64,000 bases of DNA, taken from Parapedobacter soli (GTDB lineage Bacteria; Bacteroidota; Bacteroidia; Sphingobacteriales; Sphingobacteriaceae). Position 1 is the stretch's first letter, and each line of letters begins with the position of its first letter. The translations under genes and the position numbers were made by a program. The stretch covers positions 228,490 to 292,489 of the forward strand of contig NZ_JAMXAY010000001.1 of assembly GCF_025460835.1 (NCBI RefSeq), in the 5' to 3' direction. This document shows positions 18,011 through 26,430 of the stretch, in pieces. The notes under the pieces were generated by a model that was not told the origin of the DNA, did not search any database, and saw only the letters and a list, made by a program, of their open reading frames with translations.

Positions 18011-18067
18011 GCTTACTCCGGTCTTACCTCAAAAAAAACTCACCTATATTTAGATATAGACGAGTCA

Positions 18068-18075
18068 CAAAATTA
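18068..18075 (-). promoter_or_regulatory. possible internal nuo promoter (-7 element) in the nuoA-nuoB gap
   Basis: On the minus strand TAATTTTG matches TAnnTTTG. No good -33 element is seen 19 bases upstream. Just downstream, a short AT stem (CTATAT...ATATAG, about 18034-18049) precedes eight T residues, so the 126-bp gap could either restart or attenuate transcription ahead of nuoB. Confidence 0.3.
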
Positions 18076-18136
18076 CAATATATTGACTGCTTATCGGGCT
18101 AATTGTATTATTTAGAAACGTTCTAACGTGCCCGGT

Positions 18137-18514
18137 TCAATCCCACTCTAACGCTTTACGTTTGATGATATAAATAAATCCAAGCAGCAATAACCCCATA
18201 AACACAAACATCTCAATCAGCCCAGACAACCCAAATTCTCGGAAGTTTACTGCCCATGGGTACATAAAAATCACTTCGATGTCAAAAATCACGAATAAGA
18301 TGGCTACGATAAAGTATTTGATGGAAAACGGTTGACGCGCATTCCCGATTACTTCAACGCCCGACTCAAACGCTCCTAGCTTATTCTCGGTCCTTACCTT
18401 GGGTCCGATAAGGTGTGTGATGATAATTGTTCCTACGCCAAATCCGGCAGCTACAATCAATTGGATCAATATAGGTACAAAGTCTTGGGGGGTACTCAAT
18501 AGTTCCGATTCCAT
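18137..18514 (-). CDS. nuoA: NADH-quinone oxidoreductase subunit A
   Basis: 125-residue, three-helix membrane subunit. The family signature is ENKLGAFESGVEVIGNARQPFSIKYFIVAILFVIFDIEVIFMYPWAV, a run that spans the conserved loop and second helix. As first gene of the operon it follows its own promoter (18540-18570). Length and position are standard. Confidence 0.95.
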   Translation of the reverse strand: MESELLSTPQDFVPILIQLIVAAGFGVGTIIITHLIGPKVRTENKLGAFESGVEVIGNARQPFSIKYFIVAILFVIFDIEVIFMYPWAVNFREFGLSGLIEMFVFMGLLLLGFIYIIKRKALEWD

Positions 18515-18539
18515 CGCGTATACATTAATTAAGGTGGGA

Positions 18540-18570
18540 CAAAGCTAAAAAATAAAGCGCTAATTCAGAA
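18540..18570 (-). promoter_or_regulatory. promoter of the nuo operon
   Basis: Minus strand: TTTC (18567-18570), 19 bases, then TAGCTTTG (18540-18547). The -7 element is a full TAnnTTTG match; the -33 element differs from TTTG at one base. Transcription would start near 18534, about 20 bases before nuoA. The promoter lies inside the terminator of the upstream TPR operon. Confidence 0.65.
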
Positions 18571-18583
18571 ATCAGCGCTTTAT
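18544..18583 (-). terminator. rho-independent terminator of the exbB-TPR operon
   Basis: Minus strand: a 10-bp stem (ATAAAGCGCT with its complement) with a 12-base loop, followed by a T-rich tail (TTTATTTTTTAG). It lies 47 bases after the TPR gene stop and closes the exb/tonB operon. Confidence 0.75.
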
Positions 18584-18629
18584 TAGATTTGTTGTTCACT
18601 TAGCCCCCACGGGGGGACTGCTAATTATG

Positions 18630-20354
18630 CTATTCGCCAGTGGTGTCCGCTGCCGTTGCTTGTTCCAAGAATTGCATTGTTTGTTTAGCGTATGCATTCT
18701 CAGGATCCAGTTTCAATGTTTCCGTTAGGTAATCCCGGGCTTTTTGGTATTCACCGTTTTTCGCACTGATAGCAGCGAGGTTATTGTAAATCTCGATGAA
18801 ATTGTTCTTGGCCTTTTGCACTTCTGCATCCCCTTTTTCCTTCACCACTTCGATATATTTTTCGAAATAAGGAACTGCCAGCCCCTTAGGTTGCTCATTG
18901 TCGTCCAACAGGTTGTTGATCCTGGCTTTGAACAGGTACGCATCTTGCGTGGTTGGTGCCTTTTCAATGACCACACCAAAAGCCGCATCCGCCTTATGCA
19001 ATAATTCGGTTTCTGCCTGGCCCCGCTCAGCTACAGGTTTTGTAGCAACGGCATAATATGCAGCGTATCCAAGGTAGAAGTTATCGTAGATAAAATTACG
19101 CGACGCGGGGGTAGATGCGGCAATCTCAAACACTTTGGACGCATCCACGAATTTCTTGTCGGCGAAAAGTTCTTTACCCACATCGTTCAAGTCATCAGCG
19201 ATGGACGAGTCGGCGGCAACCGCCTTCTTCAGCTGGGCAATCCCTTCGTTGAACAGCGCTTCTTCCGTAGGGTTACTTTGGGTTGCCAATTTAATATCGG
19301 CGAGCCCCAAGTGCAGGTAATCACGTGGAATGATCCGCTCAGCTTCCATACGGGTAAACAGCTTATCCAACGCTTCCTTACTTTCCTGGAATTGTTTGTT
19401 CTCATAGGCAGAATAACCCAGGTAGCGCAATACTTTCGGATTGACATCTTCCAGCTGTGCTAATTCCGCTGCCTGTACCTGCAGCTCTTCGTAGTCTTTT
19501 ACATACACCAGGAAGTCTGCATAACGGATCCGCGAATCTACTGTGTAATCAGTTTTATCCATGTACTGTTTGTAGTACTTCACGGCTTCCTGGTTGCGCG
19601 CGTTATAATCTTCAATCGTTGTTGCCGTATTGGCCCACGCGTGGTAGGTCTCGGCCAGTTCGCGGAATGTAGGTGCGTAATCAGGCACCTCTTGGGCAAT
19701 CTGGTTCAGTCCATCAATCGCTTCTTGCCATGCATGAGACAACCGCGTAATCACTTGCAATTGAACACGTGCGCGCGTCAGTGTGTTATCCAGCAGCGAT
19801 GCATCGCGGTAGTTCACGTATGCCGGGCTAGCGCTCTCCAGCCCGAAATAAGCGTCGCCTAATGCGAGGGGAATCATGGGGTCGGTTGTGTTTTTCGCTT
19901 TCGCCTGGTCCAAGTACTCAACAGCTTTTTGGTAGTTGGGCTTGGGCGCATCAATATAGGCCCGCCCGATATGGTACAGTTCCAAGTAGTCCTTACGTTT
20001 TAGCTTGGTGGTCGCCTCTGCAAATTTGGCAGCGGCAGCCGACTCATTGCCTTCGTAAAGCGCAATGATTCCCTGTCCTACCTTATTCAAATTATTCTTT
20101 GGATCGGCTACCAACCCTTGATCGAAAAGGACTACTGCAGAATCCAAGTGGTCGTTATGTACGTATACGAGCCCCAAATAAAAGTAATTTTCACCATCTT
20201 TAGGCTTATTCTTTACAAGCGTCTCCAACATCTGCTTGGCTTTAGCGAACTGCTCCGCATCAATCGCTTTCTTCGCGTCGTCCAAGCTTTGCGCTTGCAC
20301 TCCCGTAACCACAAAAGCAAGGGATATACCCCATATCATTGCTTTTTTCATCAT
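18630..20354 (-). CDS. periplasmic tetratricopeptide-repeat protein of the TonB operon
   Basis: Predicted 574-residue protein with signal peptide (KKAMIWGISLAFVVTGVQAQ) followed almost wholly by TPR-type helical repeats, such as DGENYFYLGLVYVHNDHLDSAV near residue 55 and GEYQKARDYLTETLKLDPENAY near the C-terminus. TPR arrays are protein-binding scaffolds. It is the last gene of the operon holding ExbB, two ExbDs, TonB and a PstS-like protein. This position suggests a periplasmic partner of the TonB machinery, which is inference. Two ATG codons start the frame in tandem. No enzymatic motif is visible. Confidence 0.8.
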   Translation of the reverse strand: MMKKAMIWGISLAFVVTGVQAQSLDDAKKAIDAEQFAKAKQMLETLVKNKPKDGENYFYLGLVYVHNDHLDSAVVLFDQGLVADPKNNLNKVGQGIIALYEGNESAAAAKFAEATTKLKRKDYLELYHIGRAYIDAPKPNYQKAVEYLDQAKAKNTTDPMIPLALGDAYFGLESASPAYVNYRDASLLDNTLTRARVQLQVITRLSHAWQEAIDGLNQIAQEVPDYAPTFRELAETYHAWANTATTIEDYNARNQEAVKYYKQYMDKTDYTVDSRIRYADFLVYVKDYEELQVQAAELAQLEDVNPKVLRYLGYSAYENKQFQESKEALDKLFTRMEAERIIPRDYLHLGLADIKLATQSNPTEEALFNEGIAQLKKAVAADSSIADDLNDVGKELFADKKFVDASKVFEIAASTPASRNFIYDNFYLGYAAYYAVATKPVAERGQAETELLHKADAAFGVVIEKAPTTQDAYLFKARINNLLDDNEQPKGLAVPYFEKYIEVVKEKGDAEVQKAKNNFIEIYNNLAAISAKNGEYQKARDYLTETLKLDPENAYAKQTMQFLEQATAADTTGE

Positions 20355-20380
20355 TTTTACTCTATTTAGTGTTAAATCTA

Positions 20381-21289
20381 TTACTTCCTAATAATCAATT
20401 CCCTCGGCGGCAGGCTATCCGGCATCAGCCCAGACTTCAAGATAATCCGCTGTCCCGACAATCCTGTGAGGAAAGCTGCAAACCCCATGCCTAAACCCTT
20501 ACGGGGTTCGGCATTGATAATGTAGACCGAACGCGACAATGGGTAAATACCCTCAGCCAAATTCGACTGGGAAGGCTTGTAGAACCCATCCGACCCCGGC
20601 TTACCGGCCTGGTTGCGCACCCCGAGTACCTTTATGCCTTCTGCATACCGCTGCAGCGCACTATCAGGCCTTACTACCCAGTTCAAGCCCAGCACACCGA
20701 TGGTTTGGGGTGTCTCATAGACGTATTTCAATACCTCGCTATTCGACTTCATCGCATATACCCCCTCTGCTGGCAACGAATCCACCTGGGCCAAATCCTT
20801 TAGGTAACGTACCGTACTGGAATTCGGGTTATCAAACACCAGTCTTACATCGCCTAACGAACCTCTTCCCCGCATCACATCGATGATGTCATCGACGGTG
20901 ATTATCGAATCGGCACTGCTTGCATTCACCACCAGCGCGAGCGCATCTTCAGCAAACCGATGCACCCTAGGCCGAAACTGGCGGGCTTCAAAGAACGTCA
21001 TTTCCTCCGCATTCAACAGCCGGGTCAGCACTGCGACCTCCACTTCGTTGTTCACTAGTTTGGTCACAATCTGATTCTCTTGGGCAGACGACAATTCCAC
21101 GTCTGCGGCCCTATACAAGTGCTCGAAAACCGCCACTTGTTCTTCCATAATCGGAAGCAATGTCTCGTCTACCAAGACCTGCAGCTTACCGCCCACGATA
21201 GTTTGGTTTTCTTTCGGTTTCGGGTTGCTGCATGCCCCCAATACCACCAAGAGTCCAAAAATGTGCCGTAATATTACTAATTTTTTCAT
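20381..21289 (-). CDS. PstS-like substrate-binding lipoprotein
   Basis: Predicted 302-residue lipoprotein: signal peptide ends in LVVLGACS with the acylated Cys. The rest resembles periplasmic phosphate-binding proteins of the PstS/SBP type 2 fold, including NPNSSTVRYLKD near residue 155 and the terminal YPLSRSVYIINAEPRKGLGMGFAAFLTG. No pst permease or ATPase genes are near. It lies instead behind TonB and a small membrane protein, an arrangement I recall from other Bacteroidota. It may bind phosphate or another anion in a TonB-linked context; ligand is not determinable here. The TPR gene follows 26 bases later. Confidence 0.8.
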   Translation of the reverse strand: MKKLVILRHIFGLLVVLGACSNPKPKENQTIVGGKLQVLVDETLLPIMEEQVAVFEHLYRAADVELSSAQENQIVTKLVNNEVEVAVLTRLLNAEEMTFFEARQFRPRVHRFAEDALALVVNASSADSIITVDDIIDVMRGRGSLGDVRLVFDNPNSSTVRYLKDLAQVDSLPAEGVYAMKSNSEVLKYVYETPQTIGVLGLNWVVRPDSALQRYAEGIKVLGVRNQAGKPGSDGFYKPSQSNLAEGIYPLSRSVYIINAEPRKGLGMGFAAFLTGLSGQRIILKSGLMPDSLPPRELIIRK

Positions 21290-21329
21290 AGCTATGAAAA
21301 AAATAACCTTTTTTTACTAGCCATTCCTC

Positions 21330-21557
21330 CTATCGGTTTTGCCAGAGCCGCACAAAACGAAAGAACGAGTATACCACCAATAACAGGCCGAATAACACAC
21401 GATACGTACTATCCAACTTAAGCGGAAAATCCTTCCAGAAGATAATCACGAGGCCTAATGCGAGGTAAAAACCAAACATAAACAGCCCTAAAATAGACAG
21501 AAACCGCTTGGTGGGCGATTTCTGTCTGCCATTATTATCTTTATGATAGTGCGGCAC
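21330..21557 (-). CDS. small membrane protein, unknown function
   Basis: Predicted 75-residue protein with two hydrophobic helices (FLSILGLFMFGFYLALGLVIIFW and YRVLFGLLLVVYSFFRFVRLW) and a basic, polar N-terminus. The only start that fits is a GTG at 21557, 6 bases after the tonB stop, so it is probably translated by coupling. It sits in the exb/tonB operon between TonB and the PstS-like lipoprotein. I do not recognise a family. Confidence 0.7.
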   Translation of the reverse strand: MPHYHKDNNGRQKSPTKRFLSILGLFMFGFYLALGLVIIFWKDFPLKLDSTYRVLFGLLLVVYSFFRFVRLWQNR

Positions 21558-21563
21558 CTTTTT

Positions 21564-22400
21564 TTATTGCTGAAGGTTAAGCCGGATTGGCAGGGTATAC
21601 GCTACCCGTACCGGCCTTCCGTTCTGGATACCGGGGCTCCACTTAGCGGCCTTTTGAAGCAGCTTAACCGCCGCTTCGCCCGTACCGTATTTCAAATCCC
21701 TCACGATTTTGATATCCGTTAAGCTACCGTCGCGTTCTACAACGAACGACACTTGAACCTGGCCATTCACACCGGCTTCAATAGCAGCCTGCGGGTAATC
21801 GTAATTCTTACCTACCCATTCCATGAATGCCCTCATCCCTCCTGGGGGATTCGGATCAATTTCCACCGATTGGAAAATATGATCTGATGCCGTTTCGGTC
21901 ACTTCAGCGTCTATTTCGCCCTCACCTACCGGCAAATCAATCCGGATTTCTGCATTCGGGTCACCTTCGATGGTCTTCGACCCAGGGTCGGCCAGCTTCA
22001 ACTGTTCGACCGTAGGCGGCTCTTCATCTTGTACCTGCTCGGCCGGCACCACTTTAGGTTCTGGCATACGCACCTGGTCTACCCGTGGTGGTGGGGGCTC
22101 TACTGGTGGAGGTGGGGGTGGCTCCTCCTCGTTCACCGGCGGCGGTTCCGAAAGCACAACTTCCGTCTCTATCAGCCGTTCGACCGGCGCATCTGACTTC
22201 ATATCCACACCCAACCACCTTGCTATCGCGGGAGCCATGAGCAACAGCACAAAGGCTAGCGAGGCAACCACCAAGCCAATATTGGTGGCCTTGGATGAGA
22301 GTTTTCGAAGTTCATAGGCCCCATACTCCTTATTCCGCCCCTCAAACACCACATCGAGCCATTCCTTCTTAAAAATATCTAATTTATTCGTACCAAACAT
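21564..22400 (-). CDS. tonB: energy transducer TonB
   Basis: 278-residue protein. A cytoplasmic segment (KKEWLDVVFEGRNKEYGAYELRK, the usual Bacteroidota N-terminus) precedes one transmembrane helix near residues 37-60. A proline/glutamate-rich spacer follows (EEPPPPPPVEPPPP), then the C-terminal TonB domain (about 190-278) with QVQVSFVVERDGSLTDIKIVRD. It carries proton-motive energy from ExbB/ExbD to outer-membrane receptors such as the SusC proteins in this window. It begins 25 bases after the second exbD. Confidence 0.95.
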   Translation of the reverse strand: MFGTNKLDIFKKEWLDVVFEGRNKEYGAYELRKLSSKATNIGLVVASLAFVLLLMAPAIARWLGVDMKSDAPVERLIETEVVLSEPPPVNEEEPPPPPPVEPPPPRVDQVRMPEPKVVPAEQVQDEEPPTVEQLKLADPGSKTIEGDPNAEIRIDLPVGEGEIDAEVTETASDHIFQSVEIDPNPPGGMRAFMEWVGKNYDYPQAAIEAGVNGQVQVSFVVERDGSLTDIKIVRDLKYGTGEAAVKLLQKAAKWSPGIQNGRPVRVAYTLPIRLNLQQ

Positions 22401-22425
22401 GATCTATTGTTTTGTGTGGTGATTG

Positions 22426-22974
22426 TTAATCATTGTATAAGCCATCCCGTTCCAACACTTCTATTTCCGGCTCGCTAATGGTTCCGATCATATATTGCTT
22501 AGCCCCCACAATGTTCATCTCGTCCAGTATATCCACGAGATTACGGTGTGTGGATTTATCACTGGGCCGTATCACCACGATGAGTCCCTCTCCGGTGCGT
22601 TGCGGTATCTCTTCCAGCTTCTGAAGCAAAATCGGGCGGATCCCGTCTTTACCATAGCCTACCACTTCCGGCCCCTCAATCGGGTTACTGTACTCACCCA
22701 AGTACCACTCGATTTTATTATTCGAGCCGAGCAACAGGGTCATTGTGCGGGTGTCGGCAATCTCCAACCGGTCTTCTGGATCCTCTTCGTTTTTATCCGG
22801 CATAGCCACATCCATGGCATTCGGCTTGTTCAAAGAGGTGGTCAGCATAAAGAAAGTAATAAGCAGGAAGGCCAAATCCACCATCGCAGTAAGGTCTACC
22901 CTTCCACCTTGCTTTTTGCTCCTTATCTTGCCGCCTTTCTTGTCGCCGCCGCTATCTTGATTTAATTCTGCCAT
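22426..22974 (-). CDS. exbD: ExbD/TolR-type biopolymer transporter (second copy)
   Basis: 182-residue inner-membrane protein: short basic N-terminus, one transmembrane helix (LTAMVDLAFLLITFFMLTT) with the essential in-membrane Asp, and a periplasmic domain. It pairs with ExbB to use the proton gradient. This is the second of two adjacent exbD genes, which differ much in their periplasmic parts; such a pair is usual in this phylum and may form a hetero-dimer. Confidence 0.92.
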   Translation of the reverse strand: MAELNQDSGGDKKGGKIRSKKQGGRVDLTAMVDLAFLLITFFMLTTSLNKPNAMDVAMPDKNEEDPEDRLEIADTRTMTLLLGSNNKIEWYLGEYSNPIEGPEVVGYGKDGIRPILLQKLEEIPQRTGEGLIVVIRPSDKSTHRNLVDILDEMNIVGAKQYMIGTISEPEIEVLERDGLYND

Positions 22975-23009
22975 TGCATTAAAATCTTAATCTATTTAAA
23001 AAAACCACC

Positions 23010-23636
23010 CTAGAAATCCTCATTCCGCAGCGCTGTGATCAGGCTGAACTTATTCACCTTCTGGCTTTGCAGGATATCCATCACCTTCTTTATAGATGGG
23101 TATTTCTCATCGGCATCTCCTTTTATCGAGAGCCGCATTTCCTCATTTTTCAGCTCTTTGGTAGCCACCCGTGCGGAATAAATCCAGTGGAACAGCTGAT
23201 TGGAGAGCTCCTTGGTGGTATCGGCCGGGATACCCGGCTGTAACCCTGGGCGAACACGGTCATTGGCATCCATATTGATGATTTCCTTCAAATTTCCCAT
23301 CGGTACACCAAATGTTTCCATAACGGCAAAGCGTGTCCGTTCTTCAGGGGTAAAGGGGATGGAGTACTTTTCTGACATCAACTCCAGCATCCGCTCCCTG
23401 ATATCGCGTCCTTTTACACCGAAGAAAATCTTTCCGTTATCGCCTACGGTGATCAGCCCGAAGTTTTCATCCGGCACCTTCACTTGCGTTACAGACGCTG
23501 GCGTATCTACCTCCACTGGCTCCGGCTGTCTTGCTGTGGCCGTCAATATAAAAAATGTAAGCAGCAGAAAGGACACATCACACATGGCGGTCATGTCTAT
23601 TGTCGTACTTGCTCTTTTAACTTTTGCCCTTGCCAT
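23010..23636 (-). CDS. exbD: ExbD/TolR-type biopolymer transporter (first copy)
   Basis: 208-residue inner-membrane protein with the same plan as its neighbour: basic start (MARAKVKRAST), transmembrane helix TAMCDVSFLLLTFFILTA with the proton-carrying Asp, and a larger periplasmic domain ending LQSQKVNKFSLIT. It lies 78 bases after exbB and 35 before the second exbD. Confidence 0.92.
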   Translation of the reverse strand: MARAKVKRASTTIDMTAMCDVSFLLLTFFILTATARQPEPVEVDTPASVTQVKVPDENFGLITVGDNGKIFFGVKGRDIRERMLELMSEKYSIPFTPEERTRFAVMETFGVPMGNLKEIINMDANDRVRPGLQPGIPADTTKELSNQLFHWIYSARVATKELKNEEMRLSIKGDADEKYPSIKKVMDILQSQKVNKFSLITALRNEDF

Positions 23637-23714
23637 AACGTTTTCCTTATAATTACTATTTACTGATAAGATGCATAGTTATCCGGCTTTCCATAAAACC
23701 GGATAAAAAATATG

Positions 23715-24545
23715 CTACTTGTGGCTCGCCGCATAGGTTTGTACGATGGAAAAGCCCGCTTCATCTATCGAGTAGGTGAGCGTATCTATCTTAGAAGTAA
23801 AGATATTGTAGAAAACGATTGCAACTGCAGATGTAGCGATACCTGTTGCCGTATTTACCAAGGCTTCAGAGATACCGTTTGCCAGCTGTGCCGAGTCTGG
23901 CGAACCGCCCGTTGCCAACGCTGCAAACGCCCGAATCATCCCGGTTACTGTACCTAATAGACCGGTCAACGTACCGATAGACACCAATGTGGCGATAATT
24001 GTGAGGTTTTTCTCAAGCATCGGCATTTCCAACGCGGTAGCCTCTTCGATTTCCTTCTGGATAGCCACGGTGGCCTGCTCGGTGTCTAGGTTCGGATTGG
24101 CAGATACATCTTTGTATTTCAACAGACCCGCCTTGATCACGTTCGCTACAGAACCTTTTTGTTTATCACATTCTGCAATAGCTGAATCGATGTTACCACC
24201 ACCGATCAACGACTGGATGCGGCGCACGAAGTTGCCCACGTTGCCTTTACCTGAAGCCCGGCCTATCACGATGAAACGCTCGATCGCAAATACCCACACC
24301 ATTAAGAACAGACCCAATAACACAGGAACAATCACACCAGCGTGATAAATCATTCCAAAATAGTTGCCCGGTTTTGGCTGGTTCTCCGGGTCATTATCGA
24401 TAAAGTTGTTCGGATCGCCCATGATATACTTCCAAACCAATGCCCCGATTATAAAACAGATGATAATCGCCAGGCTTGCAAAGACATTCGAGCTTGAATT
24501 GCTTTTCTCCTTTTTTGCTGTACTTGTTTTTGGTGCGTTTGCCAT
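23715..24545 (-). CDS. exbB: ExbB/TolQ/MotA-family proton channel
   Basis: 276-residue inner-membrane protein. A hydrophobic helix near the N-terminus (VFASLAIIICFIIGALVW) and another at VIVPVLLGLFLMVWVFAIERF precede the conserved MotA/TolQ/ExbB region, with LTIIATLVSIGTLTGLLGTVTGMIRAF and NGISEALVNTATGIATSAVAIVFYN. It forms the pentameric stator around ExbD. First gene of the operon exbB-exbD-exbD-tonB-small membrane protein-PstS-like-TPR, with a promoter element about 95 bases upstream. Confidence 0.94.
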   Translation of the reverse strand: MANAPKTSTAKKEKSNSSSNVFASLAIIICFIIGALVWKYIMGDPNNFIDNDPENQPKPGNYFGMIYHAGVIVPVLLGLFLMVWVFAIERFIVIGRASGKGNVGNFVRRIQSLIGGGNIDSAIAECDKQKGSVANVIKAGLLKYKDVSANPNLDTEQATVAIQKEIEEATALEMPMLEKNLTIIATLVSIGTLTGLLGTVTGMIRAFAALATGGSPDSAQLANGISEALVNTATGIATSAVAIVFYNIFTSKIDTLTYSIDEAGFSIVQTYAASHK

Positions 24546-24988
24546 TTTTCTGAATTTTAGACTTTAATGTTGTTAACTATGATTTTTATGTAATTTGTGC
24601 AATTTATTCCACGGTCGGCCGCCATCACGGCCAAAGCAAATATAGTGTTTTAAACCAATTATAAAATCTTCGTCAATAATTGTTTAGTAACCCTCTCAAC
24701 ATGCTAGGGGCACGCAGCAGCAGCATCAGCACACCCTAAACAAACCTTGCTTCCGTAACCCAGAGGCAATTTTTTTACAATGAAAACTATTTTTTTTTGT
24801 AATTGCAAATTAAACATTCAAATAAATTGGTTTTAGTTGGATACAAACGGCATTTATACATTTATTTTAATAGGCCTGATAACCTCCTGTTTCTACAATA
24901 GATTAGGAATCAATAAATTAAACTAACCCTGCCTTAATTACACCCACTCCTTATATATGTTACAATTGTTACGTATGTTGCTTCCTGC
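24546..24988. other. 443-bp intergenic region between exbB and the SUI1 gene
   Basis: AT-rich, no credible coding frame. It holds the exbB promoter element (24637-24644) and two long T-runs on the plus strand near 24770 and 24789. A TACAATTGTTAC element lies near 24961. No terminator hairpin for the SUI1 gene was recognised. Confidence 0.6.
24637..24644 (-). promoter_or_regulatory. -7 element of the exbB operon promoter
   Basis: Minus strand TATATTTG is a full match to TAnnTTTG. The base set 19 positions upstream (ATTT) is only a weak -33. Transcription would start near 24631, giving a leader of about 85 bases before exbB. Confidence 0.5.
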
Positions 24989-25330
24989 TTATCCGCCCAC
25001 TGGTTTCACCCGGTAACCATCATCCGATAGAAGTTGCACAATGCGCTGTTTGAAATCGCCCTGAATGATGATTTCACCATCTTTTGTGCTGCCTCCCACT
25101 CCGCATTTTTGTTTCAGCTTTTTCCCCAGCGCCTCCAAGTCGGCCACAGAACCAACGAATCCTTTCACCAATGTCACCGTTTTTCCGCCGCGCATTTTTC
25201 GGTCCAGCATCACACGTAGCTCTTGCTGCCTATTCGGCCGCGTTTCCTCCGTTTCCGTTTCCAGCTCTTGGTAAGCGAAGTGTTCGTCTGTGGAGTATAC
25301 AATCCCACTGTACCGTTGTCTCTTTTTCAT
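24989..25330 (-). CDS. SUI1/eIF1-family translation factor (YciH-like)
   Basis: 113-residue basic protein. The C-terminal two thirds are the SUI1 fold: KTVTLVKGFVGSVADLEALGKKLKQKCGVGGSTKDGEIIIQGDFKQRIVQLL is split over the beta-strands and helices seen in eIF1 and bacterial YciH. Bacterial members are thought to influence start-codon selection; their role is not settled. The gene lies 66 bases after the lipid kinase on the same strand, so cotranscription is possible. Confidence 0.9.
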   Translation of the reverse strand: MKKRQRYSGIVYSTDEHFAYQELETETEETRPNRQQELRVMLDRKMRGGKTVTLVKGFVGSVADLEALGKKLKQKCGVGGSTKDGEIIIQGDFKQRIVQLLSDDGYRVKPVGG

Positions 25331-25396
25331 ATTTCCTCACGCTCCATGTTTTAGTAAACGATGGTTCTTCGAATAAATTGTCTATTGCTGGCCGAT

Positions 25397-26275
25397 TCAG
25401 CAAAGTATGCGCAATGTAGCGGGTTTTATCACAATATCCAACACTGTTCCCATTTCCTTTGGCTCGCCGTCTATATGTACAGCGTCGGCGGTTTCCCTTT
25501 CTATGCGGATCTGCTTAGCCGGAATGATTTCCACATACTCGGATTGGTCGGCTGTTTTGTTAAACAGGTGGAACACCATCATCGGAATCGTATACAGCGG
25601 GAATTTGTGGATGATACAGACATCCAACATACCATCTGTTACGGATGCCTGTGGTGCCACATAAGCGTTGTTGCCGTACTGGGGTGAGTTAGCCACACTG
25701 ATCATGAACGCTTCCCGCTCGATAACCTGTCCGTCTATATCCAGTCGATACCGCTTTGGTTTATAGGTGCTGATTTCCCTAAGTACAGCCCTCAGGTAGC
25801 CGATAGGCCCACGGATGCTGTCGTTTGCAAACCGATCGCTGACGGAGGCATCAAATCCGATACCGGCCATATTGAAAAACGGGAACTCATTTATCATACC
25901 GCTATCAATGGTCAGGTATTCGATTTTGTTCAGCCGCCGTATAGCGGCCCGCTCATTCAGCGGGATGCCCAGGTACAATGCCAATCCATTTCCCGATCCC
26001 TCGGGGATGATGCCGAGTACTGTTTCCGTGCCGTTAAGCGCTGCGGCGATCTCATTGATGGTGCCGTCGCCGCCTACGGCAACCACTACATCCACCCCGT
26101 CGGCTACCGCCTGAGTGGCCAACTCATTGGCATGGCCTGCATACTCCGTGAAATGGAACGAACTGTCGAACAACGCCGTGTCGAGTTCGGCCATCACCCG
26201 CTTCTCGAAACCGGTCTTCCTCCTTCCTCCCGATATCGGGTTGACCACAAATAGAATCCGTTTTTTCTTACCCAT
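25397..26275 (-). CDS. YegS/BmrU-type diacylglycerol/lipid kinase
   Basis: 292-residue soluble kinase of the DAGK catalytic family. Motifs: the N-terminal VVNPISGGRR, the nucleotide-binding VAVGGDGTINEIAAAL near residue 65, and GIIPEGSGNGLALYLGIP. It phosphorylates a lipid or sphingosine-like substrate with ATP at the membrane; the exact substrate in this organism is unknown. A -7 promoter element lies 20 bases upstream. It diverges from metK. Confidence 0.9.
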   Translation of the reverse strand: MGKKKRILFVVNPISGGRRKTGFEKRVMAELDTALFDSSFHFTEYAGHANELATQAVADGVDVVVAVGGDGTINEIAAALNGTETVLGIIPEGSGNGLALYLGIPLNERAAIRRLNKIEYLTIDSGMINEFPFFNMAGIGFDASVSDRFANDSIRGPIGYLRAVLREISTYKPKRYRLDIDGQVIEREAFMISVANSPQYGNNAYVAPQASVTDGMLDVCIIHKFPLYTIPMMVFHLFNKTADQSEYVEIIPAKQIRIERETADAVHIDGEPKEMGTVLDIVIKPATLRILC

Positions 26276-26294
26276 TCCGTCGGTATATTCCCTA

Positions 26295-26302
26295 CAAATG
26301 TA
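26295..26302 (-). promoter_or_regulatory. -7 element upstream of the lipid kinase gene
   Basis: Minus strand TACATTTG fits TAnnTTTG. The predicted transcript would have a leader of only about 14 bases. No convincing -33 element is present. Confidence 0.4.
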
Positions 26303-26379
26303 TCAGCATTGTCCATATGTTGCATGGATTGCCATCATAATTTATATAAACTTAACACGGACGACCGTTTTATTTCCAT

Positions 26380-26409
26380 TTTGAAAAACACAAAAGTATC
26401 GTAGCTTTG
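26380..26409 (+). promoter_or_regulatory. metK promoter
   Basis: TTTG (26380-26383), 18 bases, TAGCTTTG (26402-26409), close to the full Bacteroidota consensus. Start of transcription near 26415, leader about 16 bases. No SAM riboswitch fits in so short a leader. Confidence 0.65.
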
Positions 26410-26430
26410 CAACTTTAAACAGAACTGTAC

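Noticed and set aside
20381-21289. high-affinity phosphate uptake (pst) operon
   Set aside because: Only the binding-protein-like gene is present. PstA, PstB, PstC and PhoU are absent and the neighbours are Ton-system genes.
24761-24810. T-runs in the exbB upstream region, possible terminators or sRNA
   Set aside because: No GC-rich stem precedes the runs, and no promoter of adequate quality drives a small RNA there.
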